Below are positions 17,024 to 26,715 of a stretch of DNA of 64,000 nucleotides, piece after piece; the first letter of the stretch is position 1, and each line of letters opens with the position of its first letter. The DNA is taken from the NCBI GenBank assembly GCA_947466075.1, contig CANIBP010000017.1, positions 1 through 64,000 of the forward strand, read 5' to 3'. Made by a program: the position numbers and the translations under genes. This DNA comes from Verrucomicrobiaceae bacterium. Lineage in GTDB: Bacteria; Verrucomicrobiota; Verrucomicrobiia; Verrucomicrobiales; Verrucomicrobiaceae. Under the pieces are notes generated by a model. That model saw nothing but the letters and a program-made list of their open reading frames with translations. It was not told the origin of the DNA and ran no database searches.

Positions 17024-17286
17024 GCGCCGCGATCCTCATTCACCAGTGTATGTGCGGTGCCAGCGGGAAGAACAACATCCCCGAAGATGGCTCGGCGGCG
17101 GGCGGCGAAATCAGGCCAGCGCACTGGCACAGCGGTGGGCGCGGGTGTGGCATCGGCTTTCTCTGGTGGCATGAGACGTGCAACAATGTGGCCCGCCTGC
17201 GTGATGGCGACGGTTTCACCATGCTGTGCCAAAGCCACCCATGACGGGAGGTCTTGGCCGATCTGCTGGAGGGTGGCGACACTCAT
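17020..17286 (-). CDS. Phd/YefM-type antitoxin
   Basis: From ATG 17286 the product is 88 residues. MSVATLQQIGQDLPSWVALA, then GETVAITQAGHIVARLMPP, is the N-terminal DNA-binding fold of Phd/YefM antitoxins. The C-terminal part (RWPDFAARRRAIFGDVVLP) is the usual toxin-wrapping tail. An upstream frame extension would add 31 residues without similarity. It forms a coupled pair with the PIN toxin. Confidence 0.85.
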   Translation of the reverse strand: MSVATLQQIGQDLPSWVALAQHGETVAITQAGHIVARLMPPEKADATPAPTAVPVRWPDFAARRRAIFGDVVLPAGTAHTLVNEDRGA

Positions 17287-17398
17287 CAGCAGAGAATACA
17301 AACCACCAGCAAGGGTGGCAAGAGGCAAGTGAGGGTGGGGTTTCTGCATGGCAAAGTTGAACCAAGCAGCCAAGGACACTTCTCTCGAATGCGCTATA

Positions 17399-18034
17399 TC
17401 ACGGATTTTTCAGCCTTTTTCGCGCAATCGGTTGTTCGCCCATGAACCGCTCAAATTGATACGCTGCCAGCCAACGGTAAAGCTCGTTGGAGCTGATTTT
17501 CGGTGGATTTTTTAAACCCGCCTTTAGTTGTTCGATTTGGATGGCTTCCAGCAGTTCATCGCGTGAAACCTTGAGGTTACTAAATTTTCCATCGACTGCG
17601 TGGTCTTTGCTCCGCTTCATCGTTACTCCAAGCAGCGCCAGCGGAAATGCTCTCGATAGATCAACTCGAGTTGGTTTTCTGCCTCGTACCCTGTGAATCC
17701 CAAGTTCTTTGGCAGTCAGCGAGTGGAGCGCTCGGCTTTCACGGCGGGCGCGAAGAATGACAGCAAGTTGTTCAAAGAACTCGGCATTGTTTTCCTGAAT
17801 GGGGAAAGCAGTTCGCGCACCAATCCTCGACAGCAAATCACTTCGATCTTCTGGAGAAACCTGGGGCGGTTCTTCTCGCAAAGCGTCGTCTGCCATCCGC
17901 AAGAGAGGGGAGGCGGGAAGATCAGCAACGAGCCCTTCCAGCCTCCTCCATAGCGCTCCTCCTTCGCCATAGTTGAGGATTTCGGTTCTGACTAATTCGC
18001 AGTGAATCTCCCGCAATTCAGCGAGCTCTAACAT
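17399..18034 (-). CDS. hypothetical protein
   Basis: From ATG 18034 the product is 211 residues, soluble and charged, with a likely helical N-terminus (LELAELREIHCELVRTEIL) and a basic C-terminus (FMGEQPIARKRLKNP). No motif or family is recognised. It is 112 bases upstream of the antitoxin on the same strand. Composition is a little lower in GC than the core genes. Its position between VapBC and the leftover gene end supports an accessory origin. Confidence 0.45.
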   Translation of the reverse strand: MLELAELREIHCELVRTEILNYGEGGALWRRLEGLVADLPASPLLRMADDALREEPPQVSPEDRSDLLSRIGARTAFPIQENNAEFFEQLAVILRARRESRALHSLTAKELGIHRVRGRKPTRVDLSRAFPLALLGVTMKRSKDHAVDGKFSNLKVSRDELLEAIQIEQLKAGLKNPPKISSNELYRWLAAYQFERFMGEQPIARKRLKNP

Positions 18035-18185
18035 TGTGTAACGCCCAGGGGCCTTGGCACACCCAGGCCTGTCCTTTTGCATGTGAATGACTTTGTGAGG
18101 CATTGTTTTTTATGGGTAACGGTGGTTTCCGGGCAAGGTATTAGGAGCCCTGCATGGACGGGGGCAAGTCGCAAATATGCGGCAA

Positions 18186-18219
18186 GGACGCCGACGTGTT
18201 TTCCTTCCGCTTCGAGTGA
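18186..18219 (+). pseudogene. leftover 3' end of a second glycosidase-like gene
   Basis: This 34-bp stretch encodes DADVFSFRFE followed by TGA, matching the last codons of the gene ending at 15769 (DADVYSFRFE) with two base differences. Both are followed after a short gap by AAACACGG. Only the tail remains. The rest of 18035-18286 shows no gene. Confidence 0.7.
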
Positions 18220-18286
18220 TTTGCCCGAGTAAGGCGAAAACACGGAACCATCTGAATGGCTGGTGCGTAACCCGTGCATCCCATTC

Positions 18287-18907
18287 ATGGACATCTCGTC
18301 GAAGACATTCTCAGCCAAGCAATTCGTTCTGCCGCCCACACTGCCGATGATCGTGCTCGATGGCTGCTATTTGTTTCCCGGTTGCCACCTGCCACTGTTC
18401 ATCTTTGAGGAACGTTACCGCAGCATGCTCCATCATGCGCTGCACACCGACCGCATGTTCTGCGTCGGTGCCCCGAATGGCGAAGACGATGTGCAACCCG
18501 TGACTACAGCAGGACTCATCCGCGCCTCGGTCAAAAATGCCGATGGCACCTCACAGGTCATGCTTTACGGCGTTACGCGTGTGCGCATCACCGGCTGGGA
18601 TCAGATGCTGCCGTTCCGCATCGCCCGGGTGGAGCCACTCGTCACCAAAACAGCTCCAGAAGAGACGCTGCGTGCTTTGAAATCAAAAGCCCTCTTACTC
18701 CTGCCACAGCCCACCGACGAAAGTTGTGAGAACATGCAGTTGCTGCGGCAGGAACTAGAAGAAATGGAAGATGCTGAAACCGTCTGCGACATTATCGCCT
18801 TCCACTTCGTGCGCCGCAAAGCGGCACTGCGTGCCCTGCTCGCAGAATGCTGCCCGCAGCGCCGCTTTGAGCGGTTGATCACTGAATTGGAGAAGGCGCA
18901 GGACTGA
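18287..18907 (+). CDS. LON substrate-binding domain protein
   Basis: From ATG 18287 the 206-residue protein matches stand-alone LON N-terminal domain proteins: VLPPTLPMIVLDGCYLFPGCHLPLFIFEERYRSML, then FCVGAP, VTTAGLIRASVKNADGTSQVMLYGVTRVRI, ending with a helical bundle. There is no AAA or protease domain. Such proteins are thought to act as adaptors or in protein quality control. It converges on the FAH-family gene, with stops three bases apart. A GTG at 18263 is an alternative start. Confidence 0.85.
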   Translation: MDISSKTFSAKQFVLPPTLPMIVLDGCYLFPGCHLPLFIFEERYRSMLHHALHTDRMFCVGAPNGEDDVQPVTTAGLIRASVKNADGTSQVMLYGVTRVRITGWDQMLPFRIARVEPLVTKTAPEETLRALKSKALLLLPQPTDESCENMQLLRQELEEMEDAETVCDIIAFHFVRRKAALRALLAECCPQRRFERLITELEKAQD

Positions 18908-18910
18908 GGC

Positions 18911-19714
18911 TCACGCTTCGTCTCGCACCGGATTCGTCAGTGTGCCGATCTTTTCGATCTCCACACTCACCACATCGCCGTCCTTCATGAACACCGGAGG
19001 CGTGCGGGCCATGCCCACGCCATGAGGCGTGCCGGTGAGGATCACAGTCCCCGGCATCAGTGTCGTGCTTCCGCTCAGAAACTCGATCAGCGTCGGCACA
19101 TCGAAGATCATGTCGTTCGTGTTCCAGTCCTGCATCGTTTCACCATTCAGCACCGTCTTGATCGCAAGGTTGTTGGGATTTGGAATCTCATCCGCCGTCA
19201 CCAAAACAGGTCCCAGAGGACAAAACGTGTCAAAACTCTTCCCACGGCACCATTGGCCGCCGCCACCGTGTTTCTGCCAATCGCGGGCACTCACATCATT
19301 GGCACAGGTGTAACCTAGGACATGCTTCAAGGCGTCCGCACGGCTCACGTTCTTCGCCGTCTTACCAATGATGACCGCCAGTTCGCATTCGTAGTCCACC
19401 TTGTCGCTCTTCAGATGCGTCGGCAGCAGAATCGGTTCGCCGGGATGCTGCACGACATTAGGCAGCTTCATAAACACCACCGGATGCTGCGGAATTGCCG
19501 CCTTCGTCTCCTCTGCATGACGTTTGTAGTTCAATCCAATGCAAATGATCGCGAATGGCTGAATGGGCGCGAGCAACCTTACCACCTCTGCTTTTTGGTT
19601 CGTCACCTGATGCTCGCCAAAGATGTCACCTTCGATGACCAGCGCCGTTCCATCAACCTGCTGCGATGCGTGTGCGATGTTTCCCTGTGAGTCGGCGCAG
19701 CGGATGATTTTCAT
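18911..19714 (-). CDS. fumarylacetoacetate hydrolase family protein
   Basis: The 267-residue protein has the FAH C-terminal fold: [42 protein letters not shown] with the metal-binding Glu residues, [13 protein letters not shown] with the Asp ligand, and [23 protein letters not shown]. Members hydrolyse or decarboxylate C-C bonds in 2-oxo acids, including end steps of uronate or deoxysugar breakdown. It is the last gene of the minus-strand secreted-enzyme run (21 bases after the previous stop) and its only clearly cytoplasmic enzyme, so a role in catabolising a released sugar acid is a reasonable guess. Confidence 0.88.
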   Translation of the reverse strand: MKIIRCADSQGNIAHASQQVDGTALVIEGDIFGEHQVTNQKAEVVRLLAPIQPFAIICIGLNYKRHAEETKAAIPQHPVVFMKLPNVVQHPGEPILLPTHLKSDKVDYECELAVIIGKTAKNVSRADALKHVLGYTCANDVSARDWQKHGGGGQWCRGKSFDTFCPLGPVLVTADEIPNPNNLAIKTVLNGETMQDWNTNDMIFDVPTLIEFLSGSTTLMPGTVILTGTPHGVGMARTPPVFMKDGDVVSVEIEKIGTLTNPVRDEA

Positions 19715-19735
19715 GAGCTCGTGGTTTTGACGCGA

Positions 19736-21493
19736 CTACTTCGCTGCCGGCTGATCCAGAATCAACCACTTGAACTGCGCAAACAGCACCTTGGTGATGT
19801 CGGTATCCGTTTTGGCCTTGAGTTGAATGGCGTTGACGCCCTTCCAGCTCGCGAAGTGCTTTTGATGGTTAGGGTTGAGGAGCTTGCTCGCGGGGATCTG
19901 AATGTCCTGCCAGCGATCTTCAGCTGCGGTGATCTCGATCTCGGTCGCAAAGTCACCCGCGGTGAGGATCAAGGTCTGCGGCTGGGTGCAGTAGAATTTG
20001 AAGCCGAGTTGTGCTTTGGGCGAGGTGGCTTTCCACTCGGGCTTGGTGGTCAGGTCGGTGCCGGTGCCGAGTTTGTTGTCGGTGCAGCGGAAGCCTTTGA
20101 TGCCGCCGATGCCTTCGGTCTCCGCGACGTTGCTCCAGGTTCCGATGCCGCCGTCGCCGGTGTAGAGCTCGGTGGCGGTATCGGTGGCTTTGGCAGGGCC
20201 GAGCTTGGCTGGAATGACGGCATTGAAGTCGGTGGAGCGCACGACGGTGGTGTCGTAGATGAGGTTGGCGTAGCCGAAGACATAGTCGTTCACATGGAGC
20301 ACCGGCATCTTGGCAATCCAGGTGCCGCCTTGCTTCACGGGCGTGATGTCGCGCCAGATGCGGTTCATGCACACGGGCTCCTTTTGCGCGTAAACCATCT
20401 CCACCTTCTGCACGCGCTCCGGTGAGGCGGGCGTGACGCGCAGCTCCGGCACGCCGTCGGCATTGAGCTGGATCTCGGACTTCGGGTGCGCAGGCCAAAA
20501 GATGTCTTTGCCGAGGACATACTTCTCCAGCCACATCTTCGTGTCCTGGTCGAGCTTGTCGGTGTTGTGATGCCCGCGCGCCTGCACGGCGAAGGACCAC
20601 AGCACGCCGGGCGCAAAGTGTTTGAAGCTCTCCAGCCCGCGCTCCCCGCAGCCGTGGTGATCATTGGAGCCGTTCAAATACAGCGTCGCTGCGGTGACGT
20701 GAGGCACATAGACTTCCGGGGCCATGGTCGCGAGAAAGAGCTCCTCCCCCGGAGTCTTCGGCGGCTCGACGTAAGGGACCATATACATCCACACCGCGTT
20801 GTTCCGCCAATACTCGATCCAGCCGATGCCAGAGTGCGGCACGATGGCCTTGAGCCGCGGGTCCGTCCCCAGCGCCCACATGAGCGTGCCGCCATAAGAA
20901 TAGCCAATCGCCCCCAAGCGCGTCTTATCGACCTCCTTCTGCTGCTCCAGATAACTCAGTGCCCGCCGCGCGATGGCGCTCCACACATAGTCCGCCGACT
21001 GCCGCGGATCGGTGATGGATTTGCCATCCAGCGTCTTGTCGTGAACCACACCGCCCGACGCGCGATCGTGATTGGCATAACTGAAGCGGTCCAAATACTT
21101 CGTGTAGTGCTTTCGGTCGCCCGTCTTCCCGCAGTAATCGAACGACAAACAAGCCCAACCATCCTTCACATACGGCCATTGGGTGCCGGGGAAGCTCATC
21201 CACCCGCGCACATTCAGCAGCCCCGGTGCCTTCGTCACGCCTGCCTTCACGCTGTAGGTACAGTAAACCCGAACGTCCTCCCCCAGCACATAAGCGCTCA
21301 TGTAAAACTCGCGATGCGTGATCCCGTCCTTGGTTTCCTCCGAGATGATCTCCTCCTTAAAGTCGCCCTTGTTCGGATCGTAGTCCGCCCACAGTTGCAT
21401 GGGCGACTGCAGTCCGAGCGCCGTAGGTTCGGCGGCGTGCAGCGTGGACAGTGGAGCGAGCAGTGCGGTGATGAGAGTGAAAGTGTGTTTCAT
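19736..21493 (-). CDS. secreted alpha/beta-hydrolase
   Basis: From ATG 21493 the 585-residue product has a signal peptide (MKHTFTLITALLAPLSTLHA) and an alpha/beta-hydrolase domain: LNVRGWMSFPGTQWPYVKDG, then IGYSYGGTLMWALGTD with the GxSxG nucleophile, and LYLNGSNDHHGCGERG, ARGHHN near the Asp/His residues. The C-terminal 200 residues are beta-rich and may bind carbohydrate. Similar to acetyl-xylan-esterase or PhoPQ-activated-type hydrolases. Tenth coding unit in the minus-strand run. Confidence 0.75.
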   Translation of the reverse strand: MKHTFTLITALLAPLSTLHAAEPTALGLQSPMQLWADYDPNKGDFKEEIISEETKDGITHREFYMSAYVLGEDVRVYCTYSVKAGVTKAPGLLNVRGWMSFPGTQWPYVKDGWACLSFDYCGKTGDRKHYTKYLDRFSYANHDRASGGVVHDKTLDGKSITDPRQSADYVWSAIARRALSYLEQQKEVDKTRLGAIGYSYGGTLMWALGTDPRLKAIVPHSGIGWIEYWRNNAVWMYMVPYVEPPKTPGEELFLATMAPEVYVPHVTAATLYLNGSNDHHGCGERGLESFKHFAPGVLWSFAVQARGHHNTDKLDQDTKMWLEKYVLGKDIFWPAHPKSEIQLNADGVPELRVTPASPERVQKVEMVYAQKEPVCMNRIWRDITPVKQGGTWIAKMPVLHVNDYVFGYANLIYDTTVVRSTDFNAVIPAKLGPAKATDTATELYTGDGGIGTWSNVAETEGIGGIKGFRCTDNKLGTGTDLTTKPEWKATSPKAQLGFKFYCTQPQTLILTAGDFATEIEITAAEDRWQDIQIPASKLLNPNHQKHFASWKGVNAIQLKAKTDTDITKVLFAQFKWLILDQPAAK

Positions 21494-21551
21494 TGCGTTG
21501 CTCCTGATGCGTCGGATTTCGTGCTGACAGCCGTTGCATCGTAGGCTGGCT

Positions 21552-24038
21552 TCATTTGATTTCGAGTTTCCCAAACTTCTCCGGCACATGCCATCCGGCC
21601 CTTGTGGGCGAGAATGCTTGTAGCTCGGGTTTCTTGAAGTCGAGGGCGCGCTGGCGGCCTACGTTGAAATACCACGGTGCCTGCGCCGTCGGCTTCGAAC
21701 CTGCCACGCGATGGCGGGGATCGGACGTGGCCTCGTTTTCGCCGACGACCGGAATGCGAACGTGGACGTGCCAGAAATCTGCACCGCGCTCGGTTTTCAC
21801 TTCAGCGAGCGATTGCCAGTTCTTGCCGGGGTTGCCTTGGGAGACCGCGCCGTCGGGATTGATTTCGAGGTAGTAGTAGGGTGAGTGCAGCGGCGTTTCG
21901 AGCAGGATGATGACGTTGTCTCCGCTGAAGACATCGTTGCTCGCGTTTAGTTTCTTCATCTCCGGTTCCTGGCAGACGATGTCGAAAAGGATCGCGTTAT
22001 TCTCCCATCCGACGCGGACGGTGGTCCCCGCAGCGGGCTGCGCGAGCGTTATGTTGTCTTTCAACGTGTAGGCGGTGGCCTTGGAGAGATCGGCTCCGTT
22101 GATCGCGACGGCGACGGGCGCTTTGGCGCGGGCCTGGGACAGGGCCTCCTCTTTTTCGCGCTTCATCGCGATGAGTTCGTCCTTCGGCTGGAGTTCCGAG
22201 ATGATCATCGCAATGCGTTTGCCGTAAACGGTGTCGCCGGCGGTTTGGCGGGCCTGGTCGAGCAGTTCGCGGAAGCGTAGGTTCGTCGCCAGCGGGACGT
22301 TCGCGGGGCTGCCCTTGCCACGGCCGCGGCTTTGGTCTTTGTAGGCGAGATTTTGCTCGGCGAAGGTGATGGCCTCCTTCATCGCCTTGGCGGCGGGGCC
22401 GTAGTAGAGCGCGCAGTATTCATCGAGCACCGCGTCAATGTCTTGGCTGGCATCCCAGAGGAAGCGCGACTGCACATAGAGAGTGATGTGTTCGAGCCCC
22501 GGTGCGCGCCATTTGCCGTCCGCCTGACTCTGCTCGCCGAAGTCGCCGAGGGAAATCCCCTTGAGCGCCTTCAGATCCCGCGCGGTGGCGCGGGGGTGCA
22601 GCACGGGATACGCGATCGGCGCGTCCTGACCCCAGATGTGATAGCGATTGTTCTCGAGCCGCAAAATGTTCCCTGGTGCGATCTTGCTCTGCCATTTCTG
22701 CACGCGGTTCCAATAGTCCGTCCAATGCTCTGGGTCCTCCATCAGCGGACGCCCGGCATTGGCGATCCAGACGGCCAGATTCGGGCTGAACTTCGCGATC
22801 GTATCCGGCGCATCGATGTAGCTCGTGTAGGCGCCGCAGGTGATGCGCTTGTCCGGATGCGTCTTGTAAACCTCGCGCGCCACGCGGTCGGCGAAGCCCC
22901 AGACCAGCTCCGACGCCGACTTGCCCTTGCATCCATCGCACCCGCAAAGTAGCAGTCCGTCCACCGGCCAGATATCGACACTGGGAAGGCCGAAGGTGTC
23001 GTAGAGAAAGCGGATGTAGTGGACCGTTTCGGTGATCAGTCCTTCCGAGGTGAAACACGACGTGCCGTCCTTGCCACTCGCGCGTTTGTCCGTGTCGCGC
23101 TTTCCACCGAGCAGCGCAAAATACTCCGGGTGCGCCTTCTGCATCGACTCGTGGCCATACACATTCACGAGCCCGTGCGGTCCGCGCAAAGGCCCGAGCT
23201 GCTCCTGGCCCGAGTTCATACCGAGACGCCTCGCCCAGATGACGTCGTCGAAGTCAAAGCTCGCGTAGTTATTCCAAAGGAAGGCGCGGAGCGGAAAATC
23301 GGGCTTCACCGTTTCATTGAGCGCACCGATGGAGACCGTTGCCTTCTTCGACACGACCTCGCCCAGTTCGCCCGCCATGAACCAGCGCACGCCAAGCCCG
23401 CGCAGCAGACCATACACCGCGTTCATCGAGCCGCTCTCGTCCTGATTCCAAAAGCCCGCCCGCCCGCCATCCGACCCCTTCCACAGCGCTGCGAAATCCT
23501 CCCCGTATTTCCCCGCCATCACGGCATCGAAATTACCCGGCTTCCAATAGCCCTTAAAGCCGGACGCAAACGGAAATCCCCAAGCCGCATCGGTCTGGCC
23601 CTTGGTCATCTTCTCCCACTCCGCCGTCGCGCGCGGCGCATCGTTGCGCTTCATCGGCCAGGGCAGTTTCGAGACATCAAAATCCACATCCTTCCCGATC
23701 AAGACCAGCCAGTCCGTGCCGGAAACCATCCGGTAAGCCCCATCGCGCAGCCCGTCATCCGTGACCCCCAGCCGATCCGTCGCCGCGCTCCGCCCAATGT
23801 GAATCTTCACCCGCGCCCCCGCCGTGGGCTTCGTCACGATCGGCAGCCGCGTCCCGCTCATCTTCTCGAGAAACAGCCGCAGTTCGAGCGCCGCCAGCGT
23901 CACCATGCGAGGCCTGTTTTCCGCCAAGATGATCTCCGCGCACGGCTGGCCACTTTCGATGATGCAGTTGTCAGCGGCGCGGAGCACGGCAACTGGAGCG
24001 AGCACCAGGGCGGTGAGGAGGGTGAAGGGGAGTTTCAT
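21552..24038 (-). CDS. secreted DUF4838 glycosidase-like protein
   Basis: From ATG 24038 the 828-residue protein starts with a signal peptide (MKLPFTLLTALVLAPVAVLRA). An alpha-glucuronidase-like N-terminal domain (ALELRLFLEKMSGTRLPIV) is followed by a DUF4838 TIM-barrel (VNVYGHESMQKAHPEYFALL, SVDIWPVDGLLLCGCDGCKG) and a C-terminal CBM9-like sandwich (AVAINGADLSKATAYTLKDN to the end). Family function is not established; position among sialidase-like genes suggests a glycan substrate, perhaps containing uronic acid. It starts 20 bases after the upstream stop. Confidence 0.78.
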   Translation of the reverse strand: MKLPFTLLTALVLAPVAVLRAADNCIIESGQPCAEIILAENRPRMVTLAALELRLFLEKMSGTRLPIVTKPTAGARVKIHIGRSAATDRLGVTDDGLRDGAYRMVSGTDWLVLIGKDVDFDVSKLPWPMKRNDAPRATAEWEKMTKGQTDAAWGFPFASGFKGYWKPGNFDAVMAGKYGEDFAALWKGSDGGRAGFWNQDESGSMNAVYGLLRGLGVRWFMAGELGEVVSKKATVSIGALNETVKPDFPLRAFLWNNYASFDFDDVIWARRLGMNSGQEQLGPLRGPHGLVNVYGHESMQKAHPEYFALLGGKRDTDKRASGKDGTSCFTSEGLITETVHYIRFLYDTFGLPSVDIWPVDGLLLCGCDGCKGKSASELVWGFADRVAREVYKTHPDKRITCGAYTSYIDAPDTIAKFSPNLAVWIANAGRPLMEDPEHWTDYWNRVQKWQSKIAPGNILRLENNRYHIWGQDAPIAYPVLHPRATARDLKALKGISLGDFGEQSQADGKWRAPGLEHITLYVQSRFLWDASQDIDAVLDEYCALYYGPAAKAMKEAITFAEQNLAYKDQSRGRGKGSPANVPLATNLRFRELLDQARQTAGDTVYGKRIAMIISELQPKDELIAMKREKEEALSQARAKAPVAVAINGADLSKATAYTLKDNITLAQPAAGTTVRVGWENNAILFDIVCQEPEMKKLNASNDVFSGDNVIILLETPLHSPYYYLEINPDGAVSQGNPGKNWQSLAEVKTERGADFWHVHVRIPVVGENEATSDPRHRVAGSKPTAQAPWYFNVGRQRALDFKKPELQAFSPTRAGWHVPEKFGKLEIK

Positions 24039-24058
24039 GGAATGAGTGAGGGGAGGTC

Positions 24059-25366
24059 TCAAAGGGTGTCGATGCTGATGCGGGGGGCTCTGCCGAGTTG
24101 TGGAAGCAAGCTGTGATTGTCGAGGCCGAAGTGGCGCTCGCTCTCGCTCATCTGCGGCTGTGTTTTTCGAGCTGTGGAGAGCTGTTCGGAGACGGCGGTG
24201 GCATCGGCGAGACGTGGAAACAAGGGGCCGAGCAGGGTTTTGAGCGCAGGGTCGAGGACCGCCGCGTCAGTCTGGAAGAGGGCGATGCCATCCACGCCTT
24301 CGTCATAATTTCGGGCGATCCTTTCGAGAAAGGCGCGTGCGTTGGCCGTGACACCTTTACCGGTGACGGCGTTGGCACCGCCGTGAAGCTTCACGCCATG
24401 AGCACGGGCCAGCTCGACATAGGGCCGGGCGGTGTCGGGATAATCGAAGTCCCAGATCCAGAGCGGATTGAGAGCGATCTCATCCACCCAGTTCTCTTTG
24501 AGCCAAGTCCGGAGGTCGAAGCCTTCCATCAAGTTCAGATCCAGTGTGGCCTCGGGGATGCGGACCATCACGGGCACCTTGCGCTTCGTTTTTTGCTCCA
24601 ACTCGCGGAGTTGGGCGCGGAGATCGCGCATGAAGAGATTTACGAAGCCAGCGCGATGCTGCGCCCAGGCGAGAAAATCGCGCGAGCCGACGGTCATCTT
24701 GCGTGGATCATCGCGGCCAGCCTTGAGCCAGGGATCGAGGATTTGCGGATGATAGCGTGCGATGGGCGGCTGGCGGCAGAAGTCGAGGCACAGGCCATGC
24801 GCACCGATTTGCGCGACCTCCAGCAGCACGGCGATGCGTTCGGCGCGATACTCAGGAATGGCAAAGCTGACCTTGGTGCCATCCACCTGTCCACCGCGAT
24901 GCCGCTCCATCCACTCGGGATGAGCGGCGATGTATTTCGACCGCAAACCACCGCCGAGTGAGTCGCCGTAATGGCGGTTCATGCCGAGCCGAGCGTAGAT
25001 GACCATGTCGTTTTTCTCGGCGAAGGACAAAGCGGCACGCAGCGAGCATTCCTGGCGGAATGAATCGCCGATCACCTTTGTCTCCGGCCGTGTATCGCCG
25101 GCATACATCGTGGAGGTTGGCAGGGCGCTCTGGTAGTCGAGCGTGCTGCGTCCGAGCGCCCACATGACATGGTGGATGCCACAATCGAGATGAGCTTGCA
25201 GGCAGTCTGCTGAGTCGTGGCCGCTGGTCTGCTGCTTCTCATAGAGCCACTGCCAAAGCTCGGCGATGCCCCAGACGGTCTTCTTTTTTGCGTCTGCTGC
25301 TGAGGTCGGGATGAGAGTCGCAGCGAGAGCGCCCGTGCTCGAGGTGATGAATTGGCGGCGGTTCAT
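24059..25366 (-). CDS. Tat-exported TIM-barrel glycosidase-like protein
   Basis: The 435-residue protein begins with a twin-Arg-type signal (MNRRQFITSSTGALAATLIP). The body resembles family-10-like/GHL glycosidase barrels: HHVMWALGRSTLDY, MVIYARLGMNRHYG, GLCLDFCRQPP, VPVMVRIPEATLDLNL, WVDEIALNPLWIWDFDYPDT. Candidate acidic catalytic residues lie in these strands but I cannot assign them. The substrate is unknown. It is closely packed with the DUF4838 gene (20 bases) and probably cotranscribed. Confidence 0.65.
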   Translation of the reverse strand: MNRRQFITSSTGALAATLIPTSAADAKKKTVWGIAELWQWLYEKQQTSGHDSADCLQAHLDCGIHHVMWALGRSTLDYQSALPTSTMYAGDTRPETKVIGDSFRQECSLRAALSFAEKNDMVIYARLGMNRHYGDSLGGGLRSKYIAAHPEWMERHRGGQVDGTKVSFAIPEYRAERIAVLLEVAQIGAHGLCLDFCRQPPIARYHPQILDPWLKAGRDDPRKMTVGSRDFLAWAQHRAGFVNLFMRDLRAQLRELEQKTKRKVPVMVRIPEATLDLNLMEGFDLRTWLKENWVDEIALNPLWIWDFDYPDTARPYVELARAHGVKLHGGANAVTGKGVTANARAFLERIARNYDEGVDGIALFQTDAAVLDPALKTLLGPLFPRLADATAVSEQLSTARKTQPQMSESERHFGLDNHSLLPQLGRAPRISIDTL

Positions 25367-25418
25367 GGTCTTCAGGGGTGCCGCAGCCAGTCGAGGCTGA
25401 GGCGGCGGGTGAGAGGAT

Positions 25419-26636
25419 TCATGCTTCAGCGGTCAAGGCGTTCGTCCGACTCCACTTCACGCGCGCGAGTTGCAATTCGCCGTTGTTGTTCTTCGGGCAC
25501 CAGGAGGCGTCGGTGACCCAGGATTCGGTGGGGGTGACGTTGCAGACGCCGAAGTTGCCCATGATCGGCACGAGGTCGGCGGCGTTCACGCCATCGCCCA
25601 TGAGCGGCAGCACCACGCGTTCGGTTGAGCGGATGAGACGCAGCGTTTGTGGATCGACCTGCGCCACCCACAGCGGCGCACGCCAGCGGATGACTTTTTC
25701 GTTCGTGGCATCCCGTCGGGTATAGACAAGGAAAAGCGCGTCGGAATGCGTAAGCCAGTGCTGCTGCGTGCTGTTCGTCATGAGCGGCTCGCCGTTGTCC
25801 CAGGTCCATTCCTTCTTCGGTTCGTAGTTCATGCCGTCATCACTCACCGCCACGTAGCCGCGCCGGTCCTCGGCACGCATGGTAAGGTAGAAGCGCCCTT
25901 TGAACTGCGTGAGCGATGGCTCCAGCAGGCCGCGGCCTTTTGCGTTGGTGAATTCGGTGCCGGTTTTCTTGATGACGAGTTCCTGCCCGTCAAAGGAGCA
26001 CAACACGGGACAGATGATGCGGGTTTGGTCTTTGGCTCCAAAGGTGAAGCTCATCAGCACATCGCCATCCGGCAGCATCACGCGCTGGCCGCAGTTGTTC
26101 GAGTAGATGGCGCTGCCGCGTGGGTCATCCCACACGAGTTTGCGGCGCGGTCCCCACTCACCGTCCTTCCACACGGCGTAGATCGGCCAGCGCGGCGGCT
26201 GGTCACGATAAAAGCCCCTGGTCTTGTAGAACACGTTGTGGCCGAGGGCGAGCACGCTGCCCGTCTTCGGATGCAGGCTGGGCGTGACATCGCACACGGC
26301 CTCGTTGTTGCCGTCGGGTAAGGGCACCCAGCCGAAGGGCGACGCGGGTTGAAAGGGGCTCCATGTCTTGCCGAAGTCATCCGACGTTGCCCACTGCACC
26401 GGCCCGAAGTAATCCGAGCCCATGATCGGCTGCACCGTCATGAGGGCCTTTTTGTCCACCATGCACGCCCTCGGGCCAAACCAGGCGCTTTTCGCAGGCG
26501 GAGCCACAGGCAGCACGGCTTTTTCAATCGACTCGATCAGCGATGTCTCTGCGGCACTGGCGCGGGATTGGAGACAAACCAGAGCGAGGCCCGTAGTTTG
26601 GAGGAAATGGCGGCGTGAGTGGGAGGCTGGTTTCAT
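25419..26636 (-). CDS. Tat-exported BNR/sialidase-like protein
   Basis: The 405-residue protein has a Tat-like leader (SRRHFLQTTGLALVCLQS) and a six-bladed propeller with Asp-box-type turns (ATSDDFGKTWSPF, AVSDDGMNYEP). LLEPSLTQFKGRFYLTMRAED aligns closely with VGEPSLTKFQGRYYLTLRHD in the gene at 29816-31093, so the two are paralogues. Sialidase-type catalysis (Arg triad, Tyr-Glu) is not proven; many such proteins cleave other sugars. Last of four propeller genes in the run. Confidence 0.75.
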   Translation of the reverse strand: MKPASHSRRHFLQTTGLALVCLQSRASAAETSLIESIEKAVLPVAPPAKSAWFGPRACMVDKKALMTVQPIMGSDYFGPVQWATSDDFGKTWSPFQPASPFGWVPLPDGNNEAVCDVTPSLHPKTGSVLALGHNVFYKTRGFYRDQPPRWPIYAVWKDGEWGPRRKLVWDDPRGSAIYSNNCGQRVMLPDGDVLMSFTFGAKDQTRIICPVLCSFDGQELVIKKTGTEFTNAKGRGLLEPSLTQFKGRFYLTMRAEDRRGYVAVSDDGMNYEPKKEWTWDNGEPLMTNSTQQHWLTHSDALFLVYTRRDATNEKVIRWRAPLWVAQVDPQTLRLIRSTERVVLPLMGDGVNAADLVPIMGNFGVCNVTPTESWVTDASWCPKNNNGELQLARVKWSRTNALTAEA

Positions 26637-26715
26637 GGTGTTTTTTTGCTGCCCGGCTTTGTCACGGGAGTTGGAGTTGATTCTGGTGGAATTGCATTTC
26701 CCTGCGCACTAATTA

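Noticed and set aside
11034..18290. Genomic island bounded by an attL/attR pair at the tRNA-Arg
   Set aside because: The accessory content fits, but I found no integrase and no second copy of the tRNA 3' end in the window.
20486..21544. 352-codon plus-strand frame
   Set aside because: Antisense to the alpha/beta-hydrolase gene; Arg/His-rich sequence typical of a shadow frame.
23019..24116. 365-codon plus-strand frame
   Set aside because: Antisense to the DUF4838 gene; no motif.
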